In this document: positions 13,788 through 22,503 of the stretch, in pieces
Numbering within the stretch: the first letter of the stretch is position 1
Layout of the letters: every line of letters starts with the position of its first letter
Assembly: GCA_934502885.1 (NCBI GenBank)
Contig: CAKSUT010000022.1
Coordinates: forward strand, 1-37,037
Reading direction: 5' to 3'
DNA: 37,037 bases
Source of the DNA: an uncultured Eubacteriales bacterium
GTDB lineage: Bacteria > Bacillota > Clostridia > Oscillospirales > CAG-382
Program-made: the position numbers and the translations under genes
The notes under the pieces: generated by a model
What the model was told of the DNA's origin: nothing
Database searches by the model: none
The model's input: the letters and a program-made list of their open reading frames with translations, nothing else

Positions 13788-15062
13788 ATGACGAATCCCT
13801 CGGGAAAAGACCTGCGGCACGCTCCGACCGTCGGTTCGGAGATGAAAAAATACCGTGAGCGAGGAAATATCGATTACGTGTTTTTTGCTCTTGTCATAAT
13901 ACTTCTGTTTATCGGAACTGTAATGGTGTTCAGCGCAAGCTATACCTATGCAAGACAGACGCAGAAGGGCGACAGCTACTTTTTCGCTCGCAAGCAAATT
14001 CTCTTTGCGGTTCTCGGAATCGCCGTTATGCTTATTGCCTCAAAGGTCGATACCAACATAATACGAAAATTCACCGTGCCGATTTTCATTGCGAGCCTTG
14101 CACTTATGCTCTTTGTAATCGTTGCACCGGAAAGCATTGCTCCCAACATTAAGGGCGCAAAACGCTGGATAAACCTCCCCATACTCGGCTCGTTTCAGCC
14201 GTCGGAGGTGTACAAGTTCGCGATAATTCTTCTGTTTGCCGACTACATTCCGAAAAAGAGAGATAAGATTATCTCCGACAACTTCCGTGAATCTCTTGTT
14301 TACGGCGTGCTTCCTTACGGTGCGGTAGGCGTTGTGAGTGCGGTGGTAATGTACCTTCAGCCGCATATGTCGGGACTTATAATTATAGCTTTTATCATAT
14401 TTATGATGATGTTCTTGGGCGAGACCAAGTGGAAGTACATCGGCATAATGGCGCTCCTTGCGGTTGCGGGACTTGCCGTTCTTGTACTGACTCTTTCACA
14501 CGCCGTGACAAGACTCGAGGTTTGGCGTGACCCGTTCTCTTACATGAGCGATGCTTCGGGCGGTAAAGGCTGGCAGCCGGCACAGGCTCTCTACGCAATC
14601 TCGGCAGGCGGCATTTTCGGCGTCGGTCTCGGCAACAGCAATCAGAAACAGCTCTACCTCCCCGAACCTCAGAACGACTACATTTTCCCGATATTCTGCG
14701 AAGAGTTCGGCTTCATAGGCGCAGTTGCGGTAATACTCCTGTATGTGCTTCTTATATACAGAGGCGTCACAATTGCCATGAAAGCCGTTGACAGATTCTC
14801 GAGACTTCTCGCACTCGGCATAGTTTTTCAGGTCGCCATTCAGACGATCCTCAATATATGCGTTGTAACAAACATTCTGCCGAGTACCGGTATCTCGCTT
14901 CCGTTCTTCAGCTACGGCGGCTCTTCGGTTCTCGTTCTTCTCGGCGAAATGGGAATAGTCCTCGGCATCTCGAGGTATTCTCTCGTAGAGAAAAAACAAC
15001 CTTCGCAAATTCGACGCACAAGACGCCGCGACGCCGGCGGCAATACGGCGTCCGGAAATTAA
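13788..15062 (+). CDS. ftsW: FtsW/RodA/SpoVE-family peptidoglycan polymerase
   Basis: The 424-residue SEDS protein has about ten membrane segments and polymerises lipid II at the septum together with a class B PBP. Family signatures include GSFQPSEVYKFAIILLFADY, LQPHMSGLII, the catalytic-region pattern GGKGWQPAQALYAISAGGIFGVGLG, and NILPSTGISLPFFSYGGSS. The ATG at 13788 lies seven bases after GGAGG; an earlier TTG in frame would include that site. The cytoplasmic C-terminal tail is basic (RRTRRRDAGG). In sporulating Firmicutes the same family includes SpoVE; position in the dcw cluster favours FtsW. Confidence 0.93.
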   Translation: MTNPSGKDLRHAPTVGSEMKKYRERGNIDYVFFALVIILLFIGTVMVFSASYTYARQTQKGDSYFFARKQILFAVLGIAVMLIASKVDTNIIRKFTVPIFIASLALMLFVIVAPESIAPNIKGAKRWINLPILGSFQPSEVYKFAIILLFADYIPKKRDKIISDNFRESLVYGVLPYGAVGVVSAVVMYLQPHMSGLIIIAFIIFMMMFLGETKWKYIGIMALLAVAGLAVLVLTLSHAVTRLEVWRDPFSYMSDASGGKGWQPAQALYAISAGGIFGVGLGNSNQKQLYLPEPQNDYIFPIFCEEFGFIGAVAVILLYVLLIYRGVTIAMKAVDRFSRLLALGIVFQVAIQTILNICVVTNILPSTGISLPFFSYGGSSVLVLLGEMGIVLGISRYSLVEKKQPSQIRRTRRRDAGGNTASGN

Positions 15063-15080
15063 ATTTTGGGAGTTGACATC

Positions 15081-16217
15081 ATGAGAGTACTCATAAGCGG
15101 AGGCGGAACGGGCGGACACGTAAACCCGGCTCTCGCAATTGCAGGCATAATAAAGGAAAAGAATCCCGATGCGGTTATAGAATTTATCGGAACCGAGAGA
15201 GGACTCGAGACGACGCTTGTCCCGAGGGAGGGGTATAAGCTTCATTTTGTCAAGGTAAGAGGCTTCAAGAGAAAACTCTGCCGCGAAAATCTCGAAGCAC
15301 TCAAAGAGGCGGTAACGTCGGTGTTCGAGGCGAAAAAGATAATCCGTAATTTCAAACCCGACATAGTTATCGGCACGGGAGGGTACGTTTGTTGGCCTGT
15401 TCTGAAAGCCGCTTCGTCTATGAAAATACCGACGGTGATACATGAGCAGAACGCCGTTGCGGGCGTTACGAATAAGATACTCTCCGGTTACGTCGATAAG
15501 GTTATGATAAGCTTTGAGGCGTCGCGCGAGTGCTTCGGGCACAAGGAAAAGCTTGTTTTCACCGGCAACCCCATAAAGCTCGAAATGCTCGGTGCGGACA
15601 GGGAGGCGGTTCGCCGCAGTCTCGGTCTTTCGGACAAAACGCCGCTTATTCTTTCCTTCGGCGGCAGCCTCGGTGCGCGCAGGGTAAACGATATGTGCTA
15701 TGAGCTTATAGAGAATTTCAGCGAAAAGTCCGACGTAATGCACATTCACGCAACCGGAAAGAGCGGCTTTGCCTTTGCGAAGAAGCACTTTCTCGAAAGG
15801 GGATATACAGAAACCGAGGACGGTTCGCTGAAGCGCGGAAACGTCACCGTGAGAGAGTATATATACAATATGCCGTCGCTTGTTGCGGCAGCTGACGTCG
15901 TGATAAGCCGTGCGGGCGCAATGACGGTTTCGGAGCTTGCGGCAATGAAAAAAGCTGCAATACTCATTCCGTCGCCGAACGTCACAAACAACCACCAATA
16001 CAAAAACGCAAAGGTGCTTGCCGATGCGAACGGGGCAGTTCTTATTGAGGAAAAAGACATTTCCGGAAAGCTTCTCACGGATACGGTCAAGGAACTTTGC
16101 AAAAATGCCGAAAAGCGTCATGAGCTTGAGAAAAACATAGCGAAGTTCGCTGTTATCAACAGCCTTGAGCGCATATACGGCGTCATAGAGGACACACTTA
16201 AAAAGAGCGGAAAGTGA
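15081..16217 (+). CDS. murG: UDP-N-acetylglucosamine--N-acetylmuramyl-(pentapeptide) pyrophosphoryl-undecaprenol GlcNAc transferase
   Basis: MurG (378 residues) adds GlcNAc to lipid I to make lipid II on the inner membrane face. The N-terminus MRVLISGGGTGGHVNPALAI carries the GGTGGH loop; further motifs are VIGTGGYVCWPVLKAA, HEQNAVAGVTNKIL, LILSFGGSLGARRVND and VVISRAGAMTVSELAAMKKAAILIPSP. The ATG at 15081 follows GGGAG by eight bases. The gene starts 18 bp after ftsW ends, and its stop overlaps the region of the next gene's ribosome binding site. Confidence 0.97.
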   Translation: MRVLISGGGTGGHVNPALAIAGIIKEKNPDAVIEFIGTERGLETTLVPREGYKLHFVKVRGFKRKLCRENLEALKEAVTSVFEAKKIIRNFKPDIVIGTGGYVCWPVLKAASSMKIPTVIHEQNAVAGVTNKILSGYVDKVMISFEASRECFGHKEKLVFTGNPIKLEMLGADREAVRRSLGLSDKTPLILSFGGSLGARRVNDMCYELIENFSEKSDVMHIHATGKSGFAFAKKHFLERGYTETEDGSLKRGNVTVREYIYNMPSLVAAADVVISRAGAMTVSELAAMKKAAILIPSPNVTNNHQYKNAKVLADANGAVLIEEKDISGKLLTDTVKELCKNAEKRHELEKNIAKFAVINSLERIYGVIEDTLKKSGK

Positions 16218-16225
16218 GGTGCGGT

Positions 16226-17056
16226 ATGAGTACCGAAAATAAAAACGGCGCAAAGCCGCGTACCGCTTCGGATAATGGCGTAAACGGCAAACCGTCCGAA
16301 CGCCGCATTGTTATGCGAAAAGCCGATTCCGGACGAAAAAAGTATATCGCCGCAGTCGCTCTTCTTGTCGCTCTCGCCGCCGCGCTTACAGTGTGCGTAC
16401 AGGTATTTTTCGTAATAGACAATATCAAGGTTGAGGGAAACTACCACTATTCCGCCGCCGATATCATAGAAAAAAGCGGTGTGTCCGTCGGAGATAATAT
16501 GTACGCCGTAAATCTCGGCGACGTAAAAACGAATATTCTGACGAAGCTCAACGGCATAAATGATGTCACTGTAAAGCGTGTTCTCCCGGATACCATCGTC
16601 ATAAGCGTTGAGGAGTACGTCCCGGCAATGTATGTTGCCGTAGGCGACAGCTATTATATCCTGTCGTCCGGTATGCTTGTACTGCGCTCGACGACAGACA
16701 TAGAGTCTATAGAAAACGACGGACTTATAAGAATTTACACCCCGGATATAACAGGATGCATCGCCGGAGAGGAGCTTAAAACCGCAGACAGCGACATAGC
16801 GCACCTCGCGGCGGAGATTTATTCGGAGCTGTGCGAAATCGGCATGAACGAGTCGGTGAGCGAGATAAATATCACCGACAAATTCGATATCACCCTTAAG
16901 TACGGCGGTTCATTTACAATAAAGCTCGGCAATGCGCTGAGAGTACACGAAAAGCTCAGCATGGCAAAGCAGATGATAGATAAGGCAGAGGTGAAAAAGG
17001 GAATAATCGATGTGTCGGCGGACGATGTCTCAAAGGGCATACACACATGGGGATAA
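16226..17056 (+). CDS. divIB: cell division protein FtsQ/DivIB
   Basis: The 276-residue protein has a short basic cytoplasmic part, one membrane segment (about 40-62), then a POTRA domain (about 65-135: FFVIDNIKVEGNYHYSAADI, INDVTVKRVLPDTIVISVEE) and a beta domain ending near residue 270. This is the FtsQ/DivIB plan. It binds FtsL and DivIC and controls septal synthesis. The ATG at 16226 lies five bases after GAGGT; a GTG at 16214 overlaps the murG stop and is less likely. It is the last gene before a separate ftsZ promoter. Confidence 0.92.
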   Translation: MSTENKNGAKPRTASDNGVNGKPSERRIVMRKADSGRKKYIAAVALLVALAAALTVCVQVFFVIDNIKVEGNYHYSAADIIEKSGVSVGDNMYAVNLGDVKTNILTKLNGINDVTVKRVLPDTIVISVEEYVPAMYVAVGDSYYILSSGMLVLRSTTDIESIENDGLIRIYTPDITGCIAGEELKTADSDIAHLAAEIYSELCEIGMNESVSEINITDKFDITLKYGGSFTIKLGNALRVHEKLSMAKQMIDKAEVKKGIIDVSADDVSKGIHTWG

Positions 17057-17130
17057 AGCGCGCATAGGCGCAAAATAATGATTAAAAGTGCGAAAAAAAT
17101 AAACATTCTTTAAATTTTTACCGTAAACTA

Positions 17131-17159
17131 TTGCAATTGAAGAGAAAATGAGATATTAT
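17131..17159 (+). promoter_or_regulatory. promoter of ftsZ
   Basis: TTGCAA (17131-17136) and TATTAT (17154-17159) are 17 bp apart in an AT-rich 187-bp gap before ftsZ. It allows ftsZ to be expressed apart from the upstream cluster. Confidence 0.65.
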
Positions 17160-17243
17160 ATTGTATGGATATATAAATATGCGGTCGAAGTGCAGTGTGC
17201 GGCCGCGGTACTATAAAATATGGTTAACGCAGGAGGAAGTCAA

Positions 17244-18362
17244 ATGCCGTACGAAGAATTTGAAAATGTAGTAAAGATAAAGGTAATCGGCGTCGGCGGC
17301 GCAGGAAACAACGCCGTAAACAGAATGATTGAAACCGATACAAAGGGCGTTGAGTTTATTGCCGTGAACACAGACGCCATGGTGCTCAGAAAGAGCACCG
17401 CACCGATGAAGATAATGATCGGTGAGAAGATAACGAAGGGAAGAGGCGCAGGCGCAAATCCCGAAATGGGCAAGGGCGCCGCAGAAGAAAACCTCGAAGA
17501 GATAAAGAAGCAGCTCGAAGGCTCCGACATGCTCTTCATAACCTCCGGTATGGGCGGAGGCACCGGTACCGGCGCCGCTCCCGTAATCGCAAAGCTTGCC
17601 AAGGATATGGGTATACTTACAATAGGTATCGTTACAAAGCCTTTCGCTTTTGAGGGTAAGGTGAGAATGAATCAGGCTATAGAGGGCATCAACAACCTCA
17701 AGGAGTACGTCGATTCTCTCGTAGTTATCCCGAACGACAAGCTCAAGCTCGTAAGCGAGACAAAGATCACCATGATGAACGCTTTCGCAATCGCGGACGA
17801 CGTTCTCCGTCAGGGCGTTCAGAGCATCTCCGAGCTTATCAATGTTCCCGGCTTTATTAACCTCGACTTTGCGGACGTTACCACAATAATGGCAAACGCA
17901 GGTCTTGCTCATATGGGTATAGGCGTTGCAAAGGGTAAGGATAAGGCTGAATTTGCGGCAAAGGCCGCTATCTCGAGTCCTCTTCTTGAGACCGAGATCA
18001 CCGGGGCAAAGGGACTTATCATCAACTTCACCGTATCTCCCGACATCAGCCTTGAAGAGGTTGAATCGACCGCAACGATTATTTCCAAGGAAGCAAATCC
18101 CGACGCAAGAATTATCTGGGGTGTTGCGTTCGACGAAACTCTCGAGGACGCTATGAAAGTAACCGTTATCGCGACCGGCTTTGAGAAGAGCACTGAGACA
18201 ACCGCGCAGACCGCTCCCGCAGCGGAGAAGGAGAACGCTCCGACAGCCCCCAAGGCTGCCGCTAAGCCCACGTTTTCCGGCTCGGGAGACGACGATGACG
18301 ATATAGATAACATCGTTCAGCAGTTCGATATTCTCAACAAGAAGAGAGCAAACAGATTTTGA
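17244..18362 (+). CDS. ftsZ: cell division GTPase FtsZ
   Basis: FtsZ (372 residues) polymerises into the cytokinetic ring. The nucleotide-binding signature GGGTGTG is at 104-110, the N-terminal loop is IGVGGAGNNAVNRM (about 15-28), and the T7 loop NLDFADV (206-212) supplies the catalytic Asp to the neighbouring subunit. AGGAGG precedes the ATG at 17244 by seven bases. A linker rich in Ala, Pro and Lys runs from about 312, and the tail reads DDDDDIDNIVQQFDIL, then NKKRANRF. The usual FtsA/SepF-binding end (of the type DIPxFLR) is not obvious, although an acidic lead and basic end are kept. No ftsA is next to it. It has its own promoter and a strong terminator. Confidence 0.98.
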   Translation: MPYEEFENVVKIKVIGVGGAGNNAVNRMIETDTKGVEFIAVNTDAMVLRKSTAPMKIMIGEKITKGRGAGANPEMGKGAAEENLEEIKKQLEGSDMLFITSGMGGGTGTGAAPVIAKLAKDMGILTIGIVTKPFAFEGKVRMNQAIEGINNLKEYVDSLVVIPNDKLKLVSETKITMMNAFAIADDVLRQGVQSISELINVPGFINLDFADVTTIMANAGLAHMGIGVAKGKDKAEFAAKAAISSPLLETEITGAKGLIINFTVSPDISLEEVESTATIISKEANPDARIIWGVAFDETLEDAMKVTVIATGFEKSTETTAQTAPAAEKENAPTAPKAAAKPTFSGSGDDDDDIDNIVQQFDILNKKRANRF

Positions 18363-18418
18363 TTTGCTTTGCCGTGCGAATAAGCTGTCGGCAGTTTTGA
18401 GGCAGTATTTTGAAATGT

Positions 18419-18453
18419 GCGACTCCGTCGGAATAAGGCGGAGCCGCTTTTTT
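18419..18453 (+). terminator. rho-independent terminator after ftsZ
   Basis: GCGACTCCG (18419-18427) pairs with CGGAGCCGC (18439-18447) with one mismatch, followed directly by six T's (18448-18453). It ends the dcw/ftsZ transcript 57 bp after the stop codon. Confidence 0.85.
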
Positions 18454-18540
18454 CGTTGCCGTAAATCCCCGTGTGACTCTCGCGAAAACCGAGAAGTGCC
18501 GAGAGATACAACTTATTTACAAAATGTAAATCTATCCGCC

Positions 18541-18569
18541 TTTACTTTCGTACTTTAATATGATAGAAT
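18541..18569 (+). promoter_or_regulatory. promoter of the YerC-like gene
   Basis: TTTACT (18541-18546) and TAGAAT (18564-18569) are 17 bp apart, after the ftsZ terminator and 58 bp before the next ATG. It probably starts the transcript that runs through the methyltransferase, hslO and beyond. Confidence 0.55.
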
Positions 18570-18626
18570 AGTACAGATTGGAGAAGAGTTTGAATTCTCA
18601 GATTACGTGTGAAAGGCGAAACGCAA

Positions 18627-18920
18627 ATGAACGAAAAATTTAAGTGCAGTGCGATAAATAACCTGTTTAAAGCCGTTATGAGTCTTGAAAATATTGACGA
18701 GTGCTACGACTTTTTCGAGGATATTTGCACAATTGCCGAGATTCAGGAAATGGCAAAGCGGCTTACTGCCGCAAAAATGCTTTCCGACGGCGCAAAGTAC
18801 AACGAAATAGCCGAGAAAACGGGACTTTCCACGGCGACCATAAGCCGCGTCAACAGAAGTCTCAAATACGGAACGGACGGTTATGCCAAGGCTCTTGAAA
18901 GGATAGATTATGAAGACTGA
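18627..18920 (+). CDS. YerC/YecD family TrpR-related protein
   Basis: This is a 97-residue protein of the TrpR/YerC superfamily. The C-terminal half holds the helix-turn-helix YNEIAEKTGLSTATISRVNRSL, preceded by IAEIQEMAKRLTAAKMLSDG, both typical. YerC proteins are small dimeric DNA-binding proteins of Firmicutes with poorly known targets. The ATG at 18627 follows AAAGG by ten bases; a GTG at 18609 is possible but would include that site. Its 3' end overlaps the methyltransferase start by 11 bp, so the two are translationally coupled. Confidence 0.85.
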   Translation: MNEKFKCSAINNLFKAVMSLENIDECYDFFEDICTIAEIQEMAKRLTAAKMLSDGAKYNEIAEKTGLSTATISRVNRSLKYGTDGYAKALERIDYED

Positions 18921-19680
18921 ACAGTACGGGGCGGCTCTTGCGGCGTGTTACGACAGATTTAACGACGGCGTCGATTACGGCGAACTCTGCGCTTTTGTAA
19001 AAAAGCTCTTTTCGGAGCATTGCGAAAAAGAACCGAAAAACGTGTGCGAAATTGCCTGCGGTACGGGTTCTCTTTCGATAGAGCTTGCAAAAAGCGGCTA
19101 TAAAGTGACCGCATCCGATATTTCCGAGGAAATGCTGACGGTCGCCGATAAAAAGGCACGTGACGGCGGTGCCGACGTCCGTTTTGTGAGAGCCGATATG
19201 AGAAACTTCTCGCTTTATACAAAGGCGGATGCTGTGCTTTGCTTCTTCGACAGCATAAACTATCTCACAAAGCCGGACGATGTGAAGGAATGCTTTGCAA
19301 GCACATACAACGCGCTTGCGGACGACGGACTTTTCGTTTTCGACATAAACTCAAAGCATAAATTCGAGAACGTATACGGTGACAATGCCTACGTCATAGA
19401 AAGCGGAGACGATCTGCTTGCATGGCAGAATTACTACAACGAAAAAAGCAGAATGTGCGATTTCTATCTCTCCATGTTTTTCCCCTGCGAGGATGGAAGA
19501 TATGAGAGGTGCGACGAGTACCAGAGAGAAAAAATGTACACACGCAGACAGATTGAAAAGTATGTCTCGGAGAGCGGCTTTGAAATTCTCGGCGTGTACT
19601 CCGACTTTGATATGTCGGAGGCGGACGAGAACTCCTGCGAGAGAATATACTTTGTCTGTAAAAAGCATAAAAGCATTTGA
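18910..19680 (+). CDS. class I SAM-dependent methyltransferase
   Basis: The 256-residue protein has a Methyltransf_25/11 fold. Motif I is VCEIACGTGSLSIELAKSG (about 45-63), motif II is VTASDISEEMLTVA, then the acidic post-motif FVRADMRNF and CFFDSINYL. The C-terminal half is typical of small-molecule methyltransferases of the YqeM/UbiE-like group. The substrate cannot be inferred. It overlaps the YerC-like gene by 11 bp and lies nine bases before hslO. Confidence 0.85.
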   Translation: MKTEQYGAALAACYDRFNDGVDYGELCAFVKKLFSEHCEKEPKNVCEIACGTGSLSIELAKSGYKVTASDISEEMLTVADKKARDGGADVRFVRADMRNFSLYTKADAVLCFFDSINYLTKPDDVKECFASTYNALADDGLFVFDINSKHKFENVYGDNAYVIESGDDLLAWQNYYNEKSRMCDFYLSMFFPCEDGRYERCDEYQREKMYTRRQIEKYVSESGFEILGVYSDFDMSEADENSCERIYFVCKKHKSI

Positions 19681-19689
19681 GGTGAAAGT

Positions 19690-20571
19690 ATGCTTATGAA
19701 CACAATCACAAGAGCGATGACAAAATGCGGAAGCGCAAGGATACTCATGATAAATTCGCGTGAAATGGTAAACGACGCGATTAAATATCATAAACTTACA
19801 CCGACTGCCGCGGCTGTTCTCGGACGCACGCTTACGGCGGCGTCCCTTATGGGTACAATGCTCAAGGACAGCGGAGACAGCCTCACGGTATCTTTTCACG
19901 GCGACGGTCCTGCCGGAAGAGTTCTTGCAACGTCGGATTACTACGGCAACGTCAAGGGATATATCGAAAACCCCGGAGTCGATCTGCCGCTCAAACCCAA
20001 CGGCAAGCTTGACGTCAGCGGCGCAATAGGAAAAGGAACGCTTTACGTTATAAAGGACATGGGTGAGGGAGAGCCGTATGTCGGCACGACTCCCATAGTT
20101 TCCGGCGAGGTTGCGGAGGATATCACAGAGTACTTTGCCGTAAGCGAGCAGACACCTACCGTCTGCGCTCTCGGAGTGCTTGTTGACGTTGATTATACGT
20201 GCAAATCCGCAGGCGGCATACTTATACAGCTTCTTCCGGGTGCTGACGATGAGTTTATATCGAAACTCGAAAAGCGAGTGCCGCTTCTCTCGAATGTTTC
20301 GTCGATGTTCGGTGACGGAAAGACAAACGCCGAACTTATGAAAGAGATTCTCGGAGATATCGAGTTTGATATTTTCGACGAAATCGACTGCTCGTATCAC
20401 TGCGACTGCTCACGTGACAGAGTGAAGAAAGCACTTATATCGATAGGAGAAAAGGAGCTTCGTGATATCGTCGCCGAAGGCAAGGACACCGAGGTAAAGT
20501 GTCAGTTTTGCGACAGAGTTTATACATTTACACCCGATGAAATTTCCGAGCTCGCCGATTCGGCAAAATAA
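19690..20571 (+). CDS. hslO: Hsp33 redox-regulated chaperonin
   Basis: Hsp33 (293 residues) is a holdase chaperone switched on by oxidation and unfolding. The N-terminal domain has the usual HGDGPAGRVLATSDYYGNVK and GYIENPGVDLP segments. The C-terminal zinc switch is seen as C238-D-C240 and C271-Q-F-C274, the CxC and CxxC pairs. GAGG lies upstream of the ATG at 19690 (a second ATG three codons on is possible). The gene follows a methyltransferase and precedes miaB by 22 bp. Confidence 0.96.
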   Translation: MLMNTITRAMTKCGSARILMINSREMVNDAIKYHKLTPTAAAVLGRTLTAASLMGTMLKDSGDSLTVSFHGDGPAGRVLATSDYYGNVKGYIENPGVDLPLKPNGKLDVSGAIGKGTLYVIKDMGEGEPYVGTTPIVSGEVAEDITEYFAVSEQTPTVCALGVLVDVDYTCKSAGGILIQLLPGADDEFISKLEKRVPLLSNVSSMFGDGKTNAELMKEILGDIEFDIFDEIDCSYHCDCSRDRVKKALISIGEKELRDIVAEGKDTEVKCQFCDRVYTFTPDEISELADSAK

Positions 20572-20593
20572 AATTACACAGTCAGGACAGAAT

Positions 20594-22024
20594 ATGATAA
20601 TAAACGAAAACACAAGTGATCCGTCGGTAATCGAAAAGTATACCGAAAGGGCGGCAAGACTTATCGAAAGCCGTGCGGCGGCAAGAGGAAGAGAGCTCAA
20701 AGCGTTCGTTGCTACCTTCGGATGTCAGCAGAACGAAGCAGACAGCGAAACTCTCATGGGACAGCTTGAGAAAATGGGCTGCGCCAAGGCAAAGGGTATC
20801 GACGACGCCGACATAATAATTTACAACACCTGCGCTGTCCGTGAACACGCAGAGCTTCGTGCGCTTTCAAAGACCGGTCAGCTTAAGCATATGAAAGAGA
20901 AAAATCCCGACCTCATCGTCGGACTCTGGGGCTGTATGGTCTCACAGGAACACCGCAAGGAAACGATAAAGCAGAGCTATCCTTACGTCGATTTCGTTGC
21001 CGGCACAAATATGATGCACAGACTCCCCGAAATTCTCTGCGACGTCATGGAAACCGGCAGACGCAGGTATTACGTCGATGATTCCCCTCACATCATAACC
21101 GAGGGACTCGACGTTGCGAGAAGCGGCGATATTTCAGCATGGCTTCCCGTCATGTACGGCTGTGACAACTTCTGTACCTATTGCGTCGTACCGTATGTCA
21201 GAGGACGTGAAAGAAGCCGTGAACCGTCGTTTATTCTCGACGATGCAAGAAAGATTATCGCCGACGGCTACCGTGAAATAACGCTTCTCGGTCAGAACGT
21301 AAACTCCTACGGAAAGGGACTTGACGGAAGCGAAAAGGCGACCTTCGCAAAGCTTCTTTCGGATGTCTGCGCTCTCGACGGCGACTTCTGGGTAAGGTTT
21401 ATGACCTCGCATCCGAAAGACGCGTCCGACGAGCTTATCGAAACGATAGCCGAAAATCCCAAAGCGGCAAAGCATTTTCATTTGCCCATGCAGGCGGGAA
21501 ACGACGAAATACTCCGCCGAATGAACCGAAAGTATACAAGCGGCGATTTCCTGAAGCTTGCGGAAAAGATAAAGACTGAAATTCCCGGAGTCACGCTTAC
21601 AAGCGACATCATTGTCGGTTTCCCCGGAGAGACGGAGGAGCAGTTTTGCGACACTCTTTCCATGATGGAGAAGGTCGGCTTTGATTCGGTATACGCCTTC
21701 ATATATTCGCCGAGAAGCGGAACACCGGCGGCAAAGATGGAGGACCCCGTAAGTGACGAGGAAAAATCGGAGCGTTTTTCAAGGCTCTGTGCACTCGAAT
21801 CGGAGATCTCCGAGAAAAAGTGCAAAACACTTGTCGGAACACGGGAGAAACTATTGTGTACGTCGCAAACCGCCGACAGTAACGGATATTTGATAGGCAG
21901 AACGAGCGGCAACAGAACCGTGCGCTTTGAGAACAGCGTTAATGACGAGAATATTTACGGACGCTTTGTTGACGTCGAGATAACGAGAAGCGAAAAAACC
22001 ATGCTTTTCGGAAAAAGAGTTTAA
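20594..22024 (+). CDS. miaB: tRNA-2-methylthio-N6-dimethylallyladenosine synthase
   Basis: MiaB (476 residues) is a radical-SAM methylthiotransferase that modifies i6A37 of tRNAs. The UPF0004 domain has Cys ligands C44, C80 and C114 for the auxiliary cluster; the radical-SAM motif is C190-DNF-C194-TY-C197; a TRAM domain ends the protein (about 410-476). Signatures GCQQNEADSE, YNTCAVREHAE and LGQNVNSYG are those of MiaB rather than MtaB or RimO. The ATG at 20594 is chosen because an earlier in-frame ATG lies within hslO. It is followed by a YmcA-like gene and mutS, as in Bacillus subtilis (ymcB-ymcA-cotE-mutS). Confidence 0.96.
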   Translation: MIINENTSDPSVIEKYTERAARLIESRAAARGRELKAFVATFGCQQNEADSETLMGQLEKMGCAKAKGIDDADIIIYNTCAVREHAELRALSKTGQLKHMKEKNPDLIVGLWGCMVSQEHRKETIKQSYPYVDFVAGTNMMHRLPEILCDVMETGRRRYYVDDSPHIITEGLDVARSGDISAWLPVMYGCDNFCTYCVVPYVRGRERSREPSFILDDARKIIADGYREITLLGQNVNSYGKGLDGSEKATFAKLLSDVCALDGDFWVRFMTSHPKDASDELIETIAENPKAAKHFHLPMQAGNDEILRRMNRKYTSGDFLKLAEKIKTEIPGVTLTSDIIVGFPGETEEQFCDTLSMMEKVGFDSVYAFIYSPRSGTPAAKMEDPVSDEEKSERFSRLCALESEISEKKCKTLVGTREKLLCTSQTADSNGYLIGRTSGNRTVRFENSVNDENIYGRFVDVEITRSEKTMLFGKRV

Positions 22025-22045
22025 GATACAGAGAGGTAATTTACA

Positions 22046-22462
22046 ATGTCAAAGAAAATCATAGATCTTGCAAGAACACTCGGTGAGGAGCTTGCTCAGA
22101 GTGAGGAATATCTCCGCTACTTTGCGGCTAAGGAGGCTCTTAAAAACAGTGCCGAGCTTAAGAATAAGATAAACGAGTTCAAAGTACAGAAAATGATACT
22201 CGATATGGAGAGCAAAAAAGACGAGGCGCAGAAAGAGGAAAGCCTTCTCGATGCCCTTGGCGTCCGTGTTGATGAGCTTTACAGAAGCATAAACGAGAAC
22301 CCCGTTATGGTTGAGTTCAACGCCGCAGAGGAAGCGATGAACACGCTTTTGGGTGCTGTGAACACAACTATCGGTTCCTATATCACCGACGAGGACAATC
22401 ATACAGCAGCGGGTTCATGCTCTCCGGAACACTGCGCAACCTGCAGCGGCTGTCACCACTAA
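22046..22462 (+). CDS. YlbF/YmcA (RicF/RicA) family protein with Cys-rich C-terminus
   Basis: The 138-residue, mostly helical protein belongs to the Com_YlbF family. Residues 1-110 form the helical bundle (LGEELAQSEEYLRYFAAKEAL, ENPVMVEFNAAEEAMNTLL). The last 16 residues carry CSPEHCATCSGCHH, four Cys in a C-x4-C-x2-C-x2-C pattern followed by two His. In B. subtilis the RicA/RicF/RicT complex binds iron-sulfur clusters through Cys residues and acts in RNA maturation, competence and sporulation. By position between miaB and mutS this is the RicA (YmcA) equivalent. A metal or Fe-S role for the tail is inference. Confidence 0.85.
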   Translation: MSKKIIDLARTLGEELAQSEEYLRYFAAKEALKNSAELKNKINEFKVQKMILDMESKKDEAQKEESLLDALGVRVDELYRSINENPVMVEFNAAEEAMNTLLGAVNTTIGSYITDEDNHTAAGSCSPEHCATCSGCHH

Positions 22463-22503
22463 CAATACGAACGCAAGCTTTTGATTTGGAGGTCTGTCAG
22501 TAA

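Noticed and set aside
14496..16253. A 585-codon open frame on the minus strand opposite ftsW and murG.
   Set aside because: It is a shadow of genes with clear MurG and FtsW motifs; its translation has no recognisable domain.
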